From Macrostomum hystrix (Eukaryota > Platyhelminthes > Macrostomidae): DNA of 64,000 nucleotides. Below the pieces are notes generated by a model. That model saw only the letters and a list, made by a program, of their open reading frames with translations. It did not search any database and was not told where the DNA came from. Position 1 is the first letter of the stretch. Each line of letters starts with the position of its first letter. The position numbers were made by a program, and so were the translations under genes. The DNA is taken from contig CATNEN010000001.1 in the NCBI GenBank assembly GCA_950097015.1, positions 3,812,001-3,876,000 of the forward strand, written 5' to 3'. Positions 54,704 through 64,000 of the stretch are shown here, piece by piece.

Positions 54704-55045
54704 TTACTCTAAAAAATTGTATTGATCGTCCCAGTCGCCTAACTCAATAGGACCTGGAGGGACGGCTGTCTCAGCGGTTGTACTGTTGTCGTGGTGGTAG
54801 TCGGCGCGACTGTAGACGTGGTCGTAGTTGTTGTTGGCTTTGGAGCTCAAGTTGGAGGTAGCGATCGATTGCCTGAAGATTTGCGTCAGATAGACCAAAC
54901 GATGATGATGGTGGTAATGACGACGCCAATAATCCAGGAGCGAGACTCGTCCAGCTCGACGAGTGCGATGCGATTTCTGCACAGGCTTGTCTAGGTCGTG
55001 GTGATACGTGGGAAACAAGGTGAGAATACGGTAATCCTGTTGCAT
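54704..55045 (-). CDS. Small His/Arg-rich protein, possibly related to the neighbouring basic peptides (113 aa)
   Basis: The ORF starts MQQDYRILTL, 50 nt below a TATAAAA box (55095-55101, minus strand), and ends in TAA. The body has SHRTRRAGR, then YWRRHYHHHH, a Ser/Asn-rich part and an acidic end (GDWDDQYNFLE). The basic/aromatic core and acidic tail recall peptide gene B. There is no signal peptide at this ATG. Alternatively the real coding part is a second exon beginning at an acceptor in GTGCAG|AAATCG (phase 0, like its neighbours), with the signal-peptide exon unidentified upstream. Overlapping ORFs in other frames are shadows. Moderate confidence that this is a gene, low confidence in the start. 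Confidence 0.5.
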   Translation of the reverse strand: MQQDYRILTLFPTYHHDLDKPVQKSHRTRRAGRVSLLDYWRRHYHHHHRLVYLTQIFRQSIATSNLSSKANNNYDHVYSRADYHHDNSTTAETAVPPGPIELGDWDDQYNFLE

Positions 55046-55685
55046 GCATGCTGCAGGGAATGAAATTTTAGAAGTACGATTTTTTCAACTCGTATTTTAT
55101 AGTTATTGCTCCCTGGAGCCTTTCACGCAAACGGGATCACCGGTTTAAAACAAGGCGCCCGAACCAGCATTTCCTATCTTGTCGATAAAGCTCCTGTAAA
55201 TTGGTCGAATTTAATTCACCTTCTGAGCTAGAACAGGTAAGAAAATGGTTTGCCAAATACTAAGCAACTTACTCGTAATCAATCACGTTGATAAAACCAC
55301 TTTATTAAAAGTTGAGCAATGATATTTTATTGAATCGAAAGCTTCATCAAGCTGCTGCAGTTCACTGATCAAGGCTTAATAAGGTCCTCGGCATCATGCA
55401 TCAGAGCAGACGACCAAACACATCAGTGGGATACCGACTATACAATCTAACTATAACTATTCAACTATTTCCCAAGAAGCATGTTCAATGGCAGATAATC
55501 TGTTTATAAGAAAATGTTAAAATTTACTTGTAAAAATGTGCTTTATAGTTTTGACTAAATTCGCACGTGGCGCGACGTGCTTCCAATGCCCGTGCTTAAA
55601 ATTACTACAATAGTTTACATCGTATAGTATGTCATCAATAAAATTAAACACATTCATTCTGGCACATCTTGCAAATTATTATGGA
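55046..55685. other. AT-rich spacer
   Basis: Besides the TATA box for the minus-strand ORF, no feature recognised. Confidence 0.4.
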
Positions 55686-56110
55686 TCTACAGGAACTGGC
55701 TCCACTGGCACTGGCTCCACTGGCACTGGCTCCACTGGCACTGGCTCCACTGGCACTGGCTCCACTGGCACAGGCTCCACTGACACTGGCTCCACTGGCA
55801 CTGGCTCCACTGGCACTGGCTCCACTGGCACTGGCTCCACTGGCACTGGCTCCACTGGCACTGGCTCCACTGGCACAGGCTCCACTGACACTGGCTCCAC
55901 TGGCACTGGCTCCACTGGCATTGGCTCCACTGGCACTGGCTCCACTGGCACTGGCTCCACTGACACTGGCTCCACTGGCACTGGCTCCACTGGCATTGGC
56001 TCCACTGGCACTGGCTCCACTGGCACTGGCTCCACTGGCACTGGCTCCACTGGCACTGGCTCCACTGGCATTGGCTCCACTGGCACTGGCTCCACTGGCA
56101 CTGGTTCCTC
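55686..56110. repeat. 15-bp minisatellite (CTGGCACTGGCTCCA), about 28 copies
   Basis: 15-bp period; all six frames are open through it. A plus ORF (55629-56171; GSTGT repeats after a short N-terminus) has no recognisable unique domain, so I treat it as a repeat by-product. Confidence 0.93.
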
Positions 56111-56123
56111 AGGCAGCGGCACT

Positions 56124-56155
56124 GCAGAGCCCCGGCGGTGGTGGCGGGGCTCTGC
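56124..56155. other. Perfect 11-bp GC-rich hairpin
   Basis: GCAGAGCCCCG (56124-56134) and CGGGGCTCTGC (56145-56155) flank a 10-nt loop. It directly follows the 15-bp array. No poly(T) or RNA-gene context was seen. Confidence 0.7.
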
Positions 56156-56329
56156 GCAGGGATATTATTAATGGTGCAAGTGCGCTGAATATTTTCAATC
56201 TTCGCCATTTCTTTACCGGTTGTTGGAATTCCTGTGAAATTTTGACAGAAGTTTTAATCCCAAAAACTGTCATATATAATCTTCAGCCTGACTTTTAAAA
56301 GGCTCGTAGTTACCAGTTAGTAACTTACT

Positions 56330-56690
56330 TCTTCGTCAAATCGGCTGTCACCAGTATCTTCCGTTCGCTCGTCCTCAGTCAAAGCGTTTGCAATGGCCCT
56401 CCCAGCAGTCGATCGCGATCGACATTTCCGCCTTCTCGCGCCCGGAAGTTACGGTCTTGTTGCCCATGCGGAGTGGGGCATCGGGAAGCGGCTCATGCGC
56501 ATGGCCATCAAGAGACCGGATGTTATTCCAGACCTTGCTGTCTGGGGCCCTGGCCGACAGCTTCGCCGACAGATCCCTTCTAGGCCTCTGCCTTCGCCTG
56601 TTGGAACACCCGATCGGCCGAATCGCGGGCGGCGCGGAAACCTGCGGCCGCTTCAAAGTTCTCCGCGGCGACTCCAATACCAGATCCAAT
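56330..56690. other. GC-rich segment of coding-like composition, frame unresolved
   Basis: Sharp GC rise in AT-rich surroundings. On the minus strand a strong acceptor (TTTTTTTATAG) precedes the adjoining 12-bp array, and a good donor (GAAGAA|GTAAGT) sits near 56330. One minus frame reads a Gly-Ile-Gly-Ser repeat, then AAENFEAAAGFRAARDSADR and a stop; another is open for the whole block. On the plus strand a frame starting MALPAVDRDR is also open. It may be a diverged exon of a repeat-containing protein; I cannot choose the strand or frame. Confidence 0.35.
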
Positions 56691-57095
56691 AACAGATCCA
56701 CTACCAGATCCAATACCAGATCCAATACCAGATCCACTACCAGATCCAATACCAGATCCAATACCAGATCCAATACCAGATCCAATACCAGATCCAATAC
56801 CAGATCCACTACCAGATCCAATACCAGATCCAATACCAGATCCAATACCAGATTCAATACCAGATCCAATACCAGATTCAATACCAGATCCAATACCAGA
56901 TCCAATACCAGATCCAATACCAGATCCAATATCAGATCCAATACCAGATCCAATACCAGATCCACTACCAGATCCAATACCAGATCCAATACCAGATTCA
57001 ATACCAGATCCAATACCAGATTCAATACCAGATCCAATACCAGATCCAATACCAGATCCACTACCAGATCCAATACCAGATCCAATACCACATCT
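56690..57095. repeat. 12-bp minisatellite (CCAATACCAGAT), about 34 copies
   Basis: 12-bp period, with occasional CCACT and TTC variants. All frames open on both strands, creating Asn-Thr-Arg-Ser and Leu-Asp-Leu-Val type ORFs. Confidence 0.95.
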
Positions 57096-57299
57096 ACTAT
57101 AAAAAAAGTGCTAAAAGCTAAAAATTCTCGATCAGTCTTCATTGAGTTTCTAATACAATCAGGCTCGAACCAATGCTCGAAAAAATATTATATTGTATAA
57201 AATATATTATGTTAAATTATATTATTTATATCGAAAAATTAATATTTTGAATATTATTAGAAAATTAATATTAATAGCTATGCATAACATTATTTTCTT

Positions 57300-57515
57300 T
57301 TAGTTTTGAATCTGATACTGCTTGCAGCTATGCTCATGAATATTTCCTTAGTTTTGTATCGAATGTAACACTCGCAGCTACACTCGAAAACACTATTCTC
57401 TTCTCACAGCGTGAAGAGTAATAATAAGGCTAAAAACTATTTGCTCTTACAGTAGCTAATCGAAAGCACTTACTATTTATACTCGAACCCAAAAATGCCT
57501 ATAAAGTTATTTTAA
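57300..57515 (+). mobile_element. Dispersed repeat family R3, copy A
   Basis: Shares GAATCTGATA, GCAGCTACACTCGAAAA, TTCTCACAGCGNGAAGAGT and CTTACTATTTATACT with 62690-62905 in the same order and strand. Confidence 0.75.
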
Positions 57516-57612
57516 TCAAAACCGGCAAGTCTTTAAACCAAACGATTCGGCCCAAATGTCGAGCCCACAAATGTTGCGCCTTGGTAAGCTAAGAAGTTTT
57601 CTTTATTTTTAG

Positions 57613-58048
57613 TGTGACGAAATTAACGGCAGACAGAGTCAGGCGGAAGTTCAATATTCCAATTAGAGTCCAGAGTTCGCGTAATCTAGTGTAGCGGTAG
57701 CACTTTATCTTTATTTATTATTACTGGGACACGACAAGCAATATAATTAAAGTCAGGTGCAGGAGCTCAATGATCACGATGCAATAGAGAAGACAGCAGA
57801 TTACAGTAGTGACAAAGAGCAGTGACAAAAGGGGTGGGCCGGTTGCGGCACGGGCGGGCCCAGGGGGCCTAGTTAAATAAGCTAGCCCGCGGTAAAAACA
57901 GGGCGATCGATAATCTAGAGAACCAGAGCACGCACGCTCATTGGCTGAGAGAATTGACATTAATGCAACTGCGAGATAAGTTTAGGGATAGCGCGATGTG
58001 CGTTGGCGTTTACTTACAGTAACAATCTAAGAAATATACGGAATTGCA
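57613..58048 (+). mobile_element. Possible solo LTR or LTR end with primer site
   Basis: Begins TGTGACGAAATTAACGGC, ends TTGCA, and is followed 4 nt later by TGGTGACAGCG, which resembles the TGGTGGCAGCG primer site of the LTR element at 41305. No second copy in the window. Confidence 0.35.
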
Positions 58049-58202
58049 AAGTTGGTGACAGCGTAATTACATTTGATAAACGGCCCAATTCAGTACCACA
58101 TAAATTTAAGCTTCATAGGGGCTCTTGGAGTAAGTGACAACGTCGCATTAGCTCCTTTATTTAATTGCTTTTCGTTCTTTATCCTCTTCGTTTAATTTTT
58201 AG

Positions 58203-60354
58203 TGCTGCTTGTGCTGACTGCTGCGCTGGCTCAAGCCTCAGTGTCCATCACCAGCTCCAGCTTGGACGGGCCGCATCCGTCCACCATGGAACTCGAAGTT
58301 CAACTGCCGAAAACCAACAAGAAAGTCCGCATTCCGCTGACTAAGACCGAGGCGTTCGAGAATGTGCCAATGACAGTTGCCGAAAATGGCATCGAGAGGA
58401 CGTTTTCGGCGCGCCAACTTCATCACGCCAACCACGCTCACTACAGGGACATCGACACCAAGTCAGTGATCAGCGTCCGAGATCTGAACGGTCAGAAGCG
58501 CATCAGCGGTCACGTGATGCACGAAGGAGTCTCGTACTTCCTGGAGCCTACGGGCAAATCTGAGCATCGAGTCAAAAAGAACATGGCCAAGCCGGATGGC
58601 ATTGAATCGCAGATTGACAAGAAAATATTGCGAGCTGTGAGCCGCAAGAAGCGACAGTCAAATCAAGGAACCACGGAGTACGAGGTTGAGATAAGGCTGC
58701 TTGCTGATCACACTGTGTGGAACACTTTCAAGACAATCTATGGCTCCGATGACACAGCCATGACGGAGATTCTCTACTATTACACGCACATTTTGAACGG
58801 CATGGACACGGCCTTCAGAAACATCGGTTCGCCGTCGATGAGTGTCAAGTGCATCGGCTTCACCGTGGCCAAGAACCAGACAGACGCACCCTGGATGCCT
58901 CCAGCTGGTTCTGCTGACAGTGAGTGTTGGATACTTAAAATCAAGCTTGCAGTCTTTACATTCAGTATAAAGGAAAAAAGTTTCTCATTGTCAATTGGTG
59001 AGTGAGAGCACGATTAGATTCGACTTTCTTTTCCGCATTTCAGCCAACAATGCCGGCGCTATCCTGCACTACATCCAGATCTATTCGATGGACAAGGGAG
59101 CCGATCACGAGATGGCATTCACGCACACCGACATCCAGAGTCCCGGCAGGTTCGCCATCGGCGGCATGACCTACATTGGCGGCGCATGCAAGGAGTCGCG
59201 CCAGAGCATCATAAAGGACCTGGGCCTCCACAGCTGGATCGTCGCTTCGCACGAGCTGGCCCACAATTTGGGCTCCGCTCATGACAACGACGAAGATCAG
59301 TGCAAGATTGCTTCGAAGTATCTCATGGCACGCTCGGCTGGCTATTATAATCTCAGCGATGTAATGAACTCCTATCGGTTCTCACCCTGCACCGTGAGGT
59401 ACATCCAGAACTTCATTAACACTGGTAATAAACTATTAATCTACATGTCAATTTATACCTACCTTCGTATTGCACGGTCTAAGATAAAAATATTTGCAGG
59501 ATGGTTGTGGGCACTGCAGACAAATTATTTGGTGACAAAAGACCCGCAGCCAGCAAAAAAATACTGCCTGATTCCTCTGACCACTGAAACCCAGCGATAT
59601 CATCACAGAGATACTGAACATATACCCAGACTTTTCATCGTCCAGTAGTGTACTCTTTCACTAACCCTTGATGGTTTGCCCCCGCCCAAGGGCGTCGTAA
59701 ATTACACGACAAGCCCCCAAGCCTTCTCTCCGCGGCTGCGCTCCAAATAAATGTGGCTTCGCCCCGGATTTAAGCTCAGGGACCTTGGAGAGAGAGTCAA
59801 ACTTGTGAACAGCTCTGCCACTCATTCCTGAAAGTAGTTAAGACAAGCGTTGTATATTGAACTTTCCAGGAAATGCCAACTGTCTGAGGAGCCGTCAGAG
59901 CGTATCGGACACCTCCATGACTGCGGTGGTTCGAGAGGGCAGTCGCATGACTCTCGACCAGGTGTGCCGACTGACTTATCCGAGCAGCCCTGGCAAGTTT
60001 TTCCTCACTACCAATATCTTTAAGAATCCGGCAGAAATCTGCGCCAAGATCTACTGCATACCGAAAGCTGGATCCTCCTACGGTATCACGACAGGTGGTC
60101 TTCGCGCTCCGATCGGCTCGCCTTGCGGCAACAAGAAGAGCTGCAACTGGAACGGAGAGTGCGCGGCCGACGATGCGGCCCCGGCCGCCGACGAGGCCTG
60201 CTTCTGGGGCGACCTCTGGGGAGATTACTGCCCCGGCTGGTGGGTCTACATCAAGAACCTGCGTGACAGCAACGAGATAGCCGTATCCAAGAGCTACTGT
60301 GCTCGATCGCTAAGCGGCTGCTGCAGAACTCTCAAAGCTCTGTGCACGTTTTGA
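58203..60354 (+). CDS. Secreted ADAMTS-like metalloprotease (M12B), three visible exons, about 527 aa
   Basis: Exons 58203-58919, 59044-59424 and 59870-60354; GT-AG ends, phases 1 and 1 match, stop TGA. The first exon begins with TG, so one base from an upstream exon completes the first codon; if that base is A, the start Met is split by the intron. Order: signal peptide (LLVLTAALAQA), propeptide (about 15-155), furin-type site (SRKKRQ), catalytic domain (about 160-370) with HELAHNLGSAHD, the HExxHxxGxxH zinc site, and a Met-turn candidate (YLMARSAGY). A cysteine-rich region follows (DQVCRLTYP, ICAKIYC, CNWNGEC), like the ADAMTS cysteine-rich module. No thrombospondin repeats or transmembrane segment are seen before the stop. 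Likely an extracellular-matrix protease. The last intron contains a SINE. Confidence 0.88.
59500..59835 (-). mobile_element. SINE family S1, copy 4 (diverged)
   Basis: On the minus strand AATGAGTGGCAGAGCTGTTC starts the tRNA-like head. The body and GTCTTTTGTCACC tail match copies 1 and 2 with more changes. In the last intron of the protease gene, antisense to it. Confidence 0.8.
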
Positions 60355-60999
60355 TTGGCAGTAGACGAGAAGCTCTGAATGGATTTAATAGTCACAACTC
60401 GCCCAGTCTGGTTTGTGGTCTCTTATCCCTGCATCAGTAAATTTTTAACTGATGCCGAAAAAACGAATGAACATTGTTATTCTATGAAAAAAAAATGTTT
60501 TCAAATTACATGGGGAAAAAATAATTGGCGACCGTCTAATGGTGACTTTCTTCAATGTTTTGACTTACGAGTTACTGATGAAAATGACTGAGCGGTGCGG
60601 CAATCGGAAAAATTTCAAGGACTTATTTGTAATGAAATAGCAGACCAAATAGAAAATACGAGTATAATAACTAGCACACTAAGGGGGCACTACTGTTTAG
60701 ACAAAAAATATTGTGTAATGCAGAAGGACAAAACACGCTTGAATGTAAACAAAAACAAAAACTCATTTCGTCAGTATAAATTTCCCTGATTGCGAATATA
60801 CGTGATTGCGATTCAACGAGAATATTTGAATTCTCACAAAATAAAAAATAGTCAGTCTGAGCTCGAATACATTCTGAGACATCCGGTCTCTACACCAGAG
60901 CCCCATTGGGGCAGAGTTACACAAGTAACTTACGTTTGATACGGCTCAGCTTAATGCTACTAAGGTAAATGTGAATACTATCCAGCAGCTGAGTAACAA
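60355..60999. other. 3' flank of the protease gene
   Basis: AT-rich; short ORFs (60379-60591, 60595-60789) show no motif. A C-type-lectin-like look of the first (FQITWGKNNWRPSNGDFL) is too weak to call. Confidence 0.35.
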
Positions 61000-61740
61000 T
61001 GTCCCCCCAGCAGCAGAGAACTAATTAAATGTCCGATGAGAGAGACCGATGTTCCGTCAGCAGCAGAGAACTAATGTCCCCCAAGCAGTAAGAAATCTAT
61101 GTCCCCCCCAGCTGCAGAGAACTAATGTCCCCTCAGTAGCAAATAACCAATGTCCCCCAGCAGTAAAGGACCAATGTCCCACAAACAGTAGAGAACTAAT
61201 TTCCCCTCAGCAGCAGAGAACCATGTCCCCCCAGCAGCAGAGAACCAATGTCCCCCCTAGCAGCAGAGAACCAATGTCCCCCCAGCAGCAGAGAACCAAT
61301 GTCCCCCCTAGCAGCAGAGAACCAATGTCCCCCCAGCAGCAGAGAACCAATGTCCCCCCTAGCAGCAGAGAACCAATGTCCCCCAGCAGCAGAGAACCAA
61401 TGTCCCCCCTAGCAGCAGAGAACCAATGTCCCCCCCAGCAGCAGAGAACCAATGTCCCCCCAGCAGCAGAGAACTAATTTCCCCCCTAGCAGCAGAGAAC
61501 CAATGTCCCCCCAGCAGCAGAGAACTAATTTCCCCCCTAGCAGCAGAGAACCAATGTCCCCCCAGCAGCAGAGAACTAATTTCCCCCCTAGCAGCAGAGA
61601 ACCAATGTCCCCCCAGCAGCAGAGAACTAATTTCCCCCCTAGCAGCAGAGAACCAATGTCCCCCCAGCAGCAGAGAACTAATTTCCCCCCTAGCAGCAGA
61701 GAACCAATGTCCCCCCAGCAGAAAAGAACCAATTCCCCCC
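61000..61740. repeat. 25-26-bp minisatellite with a two-unit higher-order repeat
   Basis: The unit CCCCAGCAGCAGAGAACCAA(TGTCC) alternates in the second half with CCTAGCAGCAGAGAACTAATTTCC, giving a dimer of about 52 bp. ORFs on both strands are artefacts. Confidence 0.92.
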
Positions 61741-62037
61741 AAACAGAAGAGAACCTCCATAATACCAGAATGGAGGCTACTTCCAGGCTACCAAACCCCC
61801 AGCAAGAAATATTTGCCATCTTTCTTTGACAGGAAACCATTGCCCCCAAATAGCAGAGAAACGATTTTACTCAGCCCAGCAGGCAACAAATATCTCCTGT
61901 TACATCTCCTGTTACATGTGGCACTGTTAGACTCCTTTATAAACCGTTCGACTCTTTAGAAAACTGTAAGACTCCATTATTAACTGTTTTATATATTTTA
62001 TAAACTTTTAGACGCATTTGGTAAAGGGGTAATTAAT
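61741..62037. other. Decayed edge of the array and spacer
   Basis: Scattered CAGCAGAGAA fragments, nothing else recognised. Confidence 0.4.
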
Positions 62038-62062
62038 GGACAACAACAACAACAACAACATA
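62038..62062. repeat. (CAA)n microsatellite
   Basis: About eight CAA triplets. Confidence 0.85.
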
Positions 62063-62104
62063 GTACGCTGTCAGAGTCTAGTACAGCGTCACAGGGGTAA
62101 GGGG

Positions 62105-62490
62105 TAAAGGGGTAATCAATGGACACATTTAGAAAAATGTTGTACGCATTTAAAAAAACGTTGGACACAAATTCAGAAAACTGGTAAACACATTTAGAAA
62201 ACTATTGGACTCATTTAGAAAACTTTTATACAAGTTTAGAAAACTGTTAGACACATTAAAAACTGTTGGGCACATGTCTAAAACTGTTGGACACATTTAT
62301 AAATTTGTTGAACATATTAAAAAAACGTTGGACCCATTTAGAAAACACTTTGACACATTCAGAAAACTTTGGAAACATTGAAAAAACTGTTAGACACATT
62401 TATAAGACTGTTAAACACGTTTAGAAGACGTTTGGACACATTAATAAAACTGTTGGACACATTTGGAAAACGGTTAGAAACTTTTATCGA
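62105..62490. repeat. Degenerate tandem repeat (GACACATTTAGAAAACTGTT)
   Basis: About 15 diverged copies of a 25-27-bp unit. Confidence 0.75.
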
Positions 62491-62689
62491 TTAACATCGA
62501 GACAAGGTTTGCTGATTCATTTATGTTGTAGTAAGAAAGTAGTAGATGTCTCGTTAGTATTGAGCAATATTTCGTTGAATTGAAGTCTGCCATGCACATT
62601 TTACCTGTTTAAGTCCAACACACGCGGCAATGTCAGAAAAATGTAAAAATTAAAAATAAATAACGCTTTTCGCTGTGCTCGACATGTTT

Positions 62690-62905
62690 TTTTAGTTCTG
62701 AATCTGATAAAACTTGCAGCAATGCTAAAAATTCTAAAAAAATCCTTCCTTAGTCTGAGTATCGAATAACACTTGCTGCTACACTCGAAAAAACATATCT
62801 TTTCTCACAGCGAGAAGAGTGATAAAAAAGCAAACAAATATTTGCTTTAACGTTAGCTAAGCGCTTACTATTTATACTGGAACCAAAAAATGTCTAATAA
62901 AAAAC
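62690..62905 (+). mobile_element. Dispersed repeat family R3, copy B
   Basis: Same block order and orientation as 57300-57515; sequence between blocks has diverged. Confidence 0.75.
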
Positions 62906-63204
62906 TAATGAACAGGCACTTTACGTTTTTTACTGTTGATGATAGAAGATAAAGAAGCAGTAACAAAACTGATGCTGAAGTTCAACTGCATTCTGCCAAA
63001 TAATAAAAGTACTTTACTTCGGAGCTAGATGAAAAGAAAGCGGCACAATGATCGAAGTCGAGACAATGTTTGACAATATGAAGGCTGCAGTGTTATGGAT
63101 AGAAAGGAGGTCGAGAGGTCTCGCTAGCATTGAGCATCATAAAAGCCCAATCAATGAAATCTGCTATGTACATTTTACTCGTAATAATAACTGCAGCATG
63201 CAGG
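62906..63204. other. Spacer
   Basis: No gene recognised; the ORF at 63048-63437 runs into a SINE fragment and is not supported. Confidence 0.4.
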
Positions 63205-63315
63205 GGGTGGGCAATGGAATATCATTTGGTGACACTAGACTCTCAGGCTCAGCCATCGAGGAGGCAATTCTGCCCATTTCGCTGACTCCTGAGCACATAC
63301 GCATACAGATATACT
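63205..63315 (-). mobile_element. SINE family S1, 3'-end fragment (copy 5)
   Basis: Only the tail region (GGTGACACTAGAC to GAGGCAATTCTGCCCATTTC and CTGACTCCTGAGCAC) is present; the tRNA-like head is missing. Confidence 0.75.
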
Positions 63316-63526
63316 CAGCAACATTAAAAACCGCCACCCTAGAGCGAGGCGAACGGTTGATCTCAACTCACTGCCGCAAATTACGTAATGTGCACCTGAC
63401 TGCAAGGAGAGCTACCGTGGGAGAGTGGGGTGGGTAAAGGGTTATCGCGAAGTTCAAAATGGATGATTTAGCACACTCAGTCAAAATGCAGCTAACGAGT
63501 CACCAGTATTACTCGTTATCTCCAAA

Positions 63527-64000
63527 ATGGTCCGCCACATGACCGATGGTGAACGATGGCGAGCCATAGGCATGCTTGAGGCCGGAATGTCCATCCGAGC
63601 AGTAGCCCGTCCATTCGGCAGATCACGCTCGACGATTCGCAGCCTTCTGCAGAAGTCCAGAGACACTGGCAGTGTCGCGCACGCAAGTCGTGGAGTCCAG
63701 CGTGGTCATCTGCGCAGCACAGCAATGGCTGATCGGCGACTGCTGCGAATTGTGAGTGGAAACCCCACCTTACCTGCCACATTGCTTCGACTCATCTGGG
63801 GTGAAAGAAGCAGGCGCGGGAACATCTTGAGCGCCCAAACAATTCGACGGAGAATTTGGGCGGCTGGGCTGCGCTGCCGGAAGATGCGCAAGCGCCCCCG
63901 ACTGACGCCACACGAGAGCTGTGGGCGATGCAGCGAATTCACTGGAGGCAGCAGTTATTTAATAACACACCCGAATTTCCATGCTACTGTCAGGTAGTTT
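63527..64000 (+). pseudogene. Tc1/mariner-type transposase, N-terminal part, frameshifted and cut by the window end
   Basis: Starts MVRHMTDGERWRAIGMLEAG, a Tc1-type first helix-turn-helix (GMSIRAVARPFGRSRSTIRSL), then the linker and second DNA-binding domain (SAQTIRRRIWAAGLRCRKM, RPRLTPH). After TPH the expected continuation (RELWAMQRIHWRQQ) lies in another frame, so there is a frameshift near 63910. The DDE catalytic region would lie beyond the window or has decayed. Terminal inverted repeats were not identified. Confidence 0.8.

Noticed and set aside
55629-56171. 180-aa GSTGT-repeat ORF
   Set aside because: All frames are open through the 15-bp array; the unique ends show no motif. Kept as a repeat.
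56375-57142. 255-aa minus ORF and 270-aa plus ORF
   Set aside because: Mostly the 12-bp array; neither could be preferred. The unique GC-rich part is reported separately as unresolved.
60379-60591. C-type-lectin-like or other small gene after the protease
   Set aside because: Only a weak resemblance in a 70-aa AT-rich ORF; no cysteine pattern or splice context.

Overview
This is a eukaryotic (metazoan, invertebrate) genomic window: genes have spliceosomal GT-AG introns, families are animal ones (R7-type RGS, TTLL glycylase, Ly6 three-finger protein, ADAMTS-like metalloprotease), and there are several classes of animal transposable element. The species cannot be named from the sequence. A small free-living invertebrate such as a flatworm or other spiralian is a guess. 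By my count of array lengths, about a fifth of the window is tandem minisatellite, mostly in introns and between genes.

Layout. 0-2.2 kb: 3' half of a TTLL10-like gene (+), its visible intron filled by a 21-bp array. 2.5-4.2 kb: two 24-bp arrays. 4.6-5.1 kb: single-exon TMEM272-like membrane protein (+). 5.4-7.6 kb: 28-bp array. 8.7-9.8 kb: two-exon PTB-like protein with a possible C-terminal anchor (-). 10.2-12.9 kb: two arrays. 13.0-20.0 kb: six-exon CCCH zinc-finger/RS-domain protein (-), whose reading frame and phases close exactly over all exons. 20.2-22.6 kb: arrays. 22.7-29.0 kb: four-exon R7 RGS protein (DEP, R7H, GGL, RGS) (-). 29-34.6 kb: AT-rich, one possible first exon. 34.6-35.2 kb: three-exon Ly6/uPAR-like protein (-). 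35.9-36.6 kb: array. 39.1-40.7 kb: dead Helitron. 41.3-47.4 kb: complete young LTR retrotransposon. 47.5-49.4 kb: Penelope-like element with 300-bp inverted arms. 50.2-55.1 kb: three small genes for basic peptides, interrupted by a dispersed repeat and a MITE. 55.7-57.1 kb: 15- and 12-bp arrays. 58.2-60.4 kb: ADAMTS-like protease (+). 61-64 kb: array, dispersed repeats, SINE fragment and a broken Tc1-like transposase.

The most unusual item is the LTR element. Its two 593-bp LTRs differ at one position by eye and it has a clean 4-bp target duplication (AATG), so it moved recently. It encodes Gag, a frame reached by a textbook -1 frameshift signal (GGGAAAC plus predicted pseudoknot), and an intact DD35E integrase, but no protease, reverse transcriptase or RNase H. 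An acidic domain of about 190 residues occupies that place. A third ORF of unknown function sits behind its own CCAAT/TATA-like promoter. Other notable items are the two secreted basic-peptide genes with identical 46-codon first exons, a duplicated CRE/E-box module in an intron, three minisatellites sharing one core, and a hammerhead-like motif in the Penelope arms.

Exon coordinates were worked out by hand from splice signals and phase agreement. Family calls rest on motif recognition only; no database search was possible.
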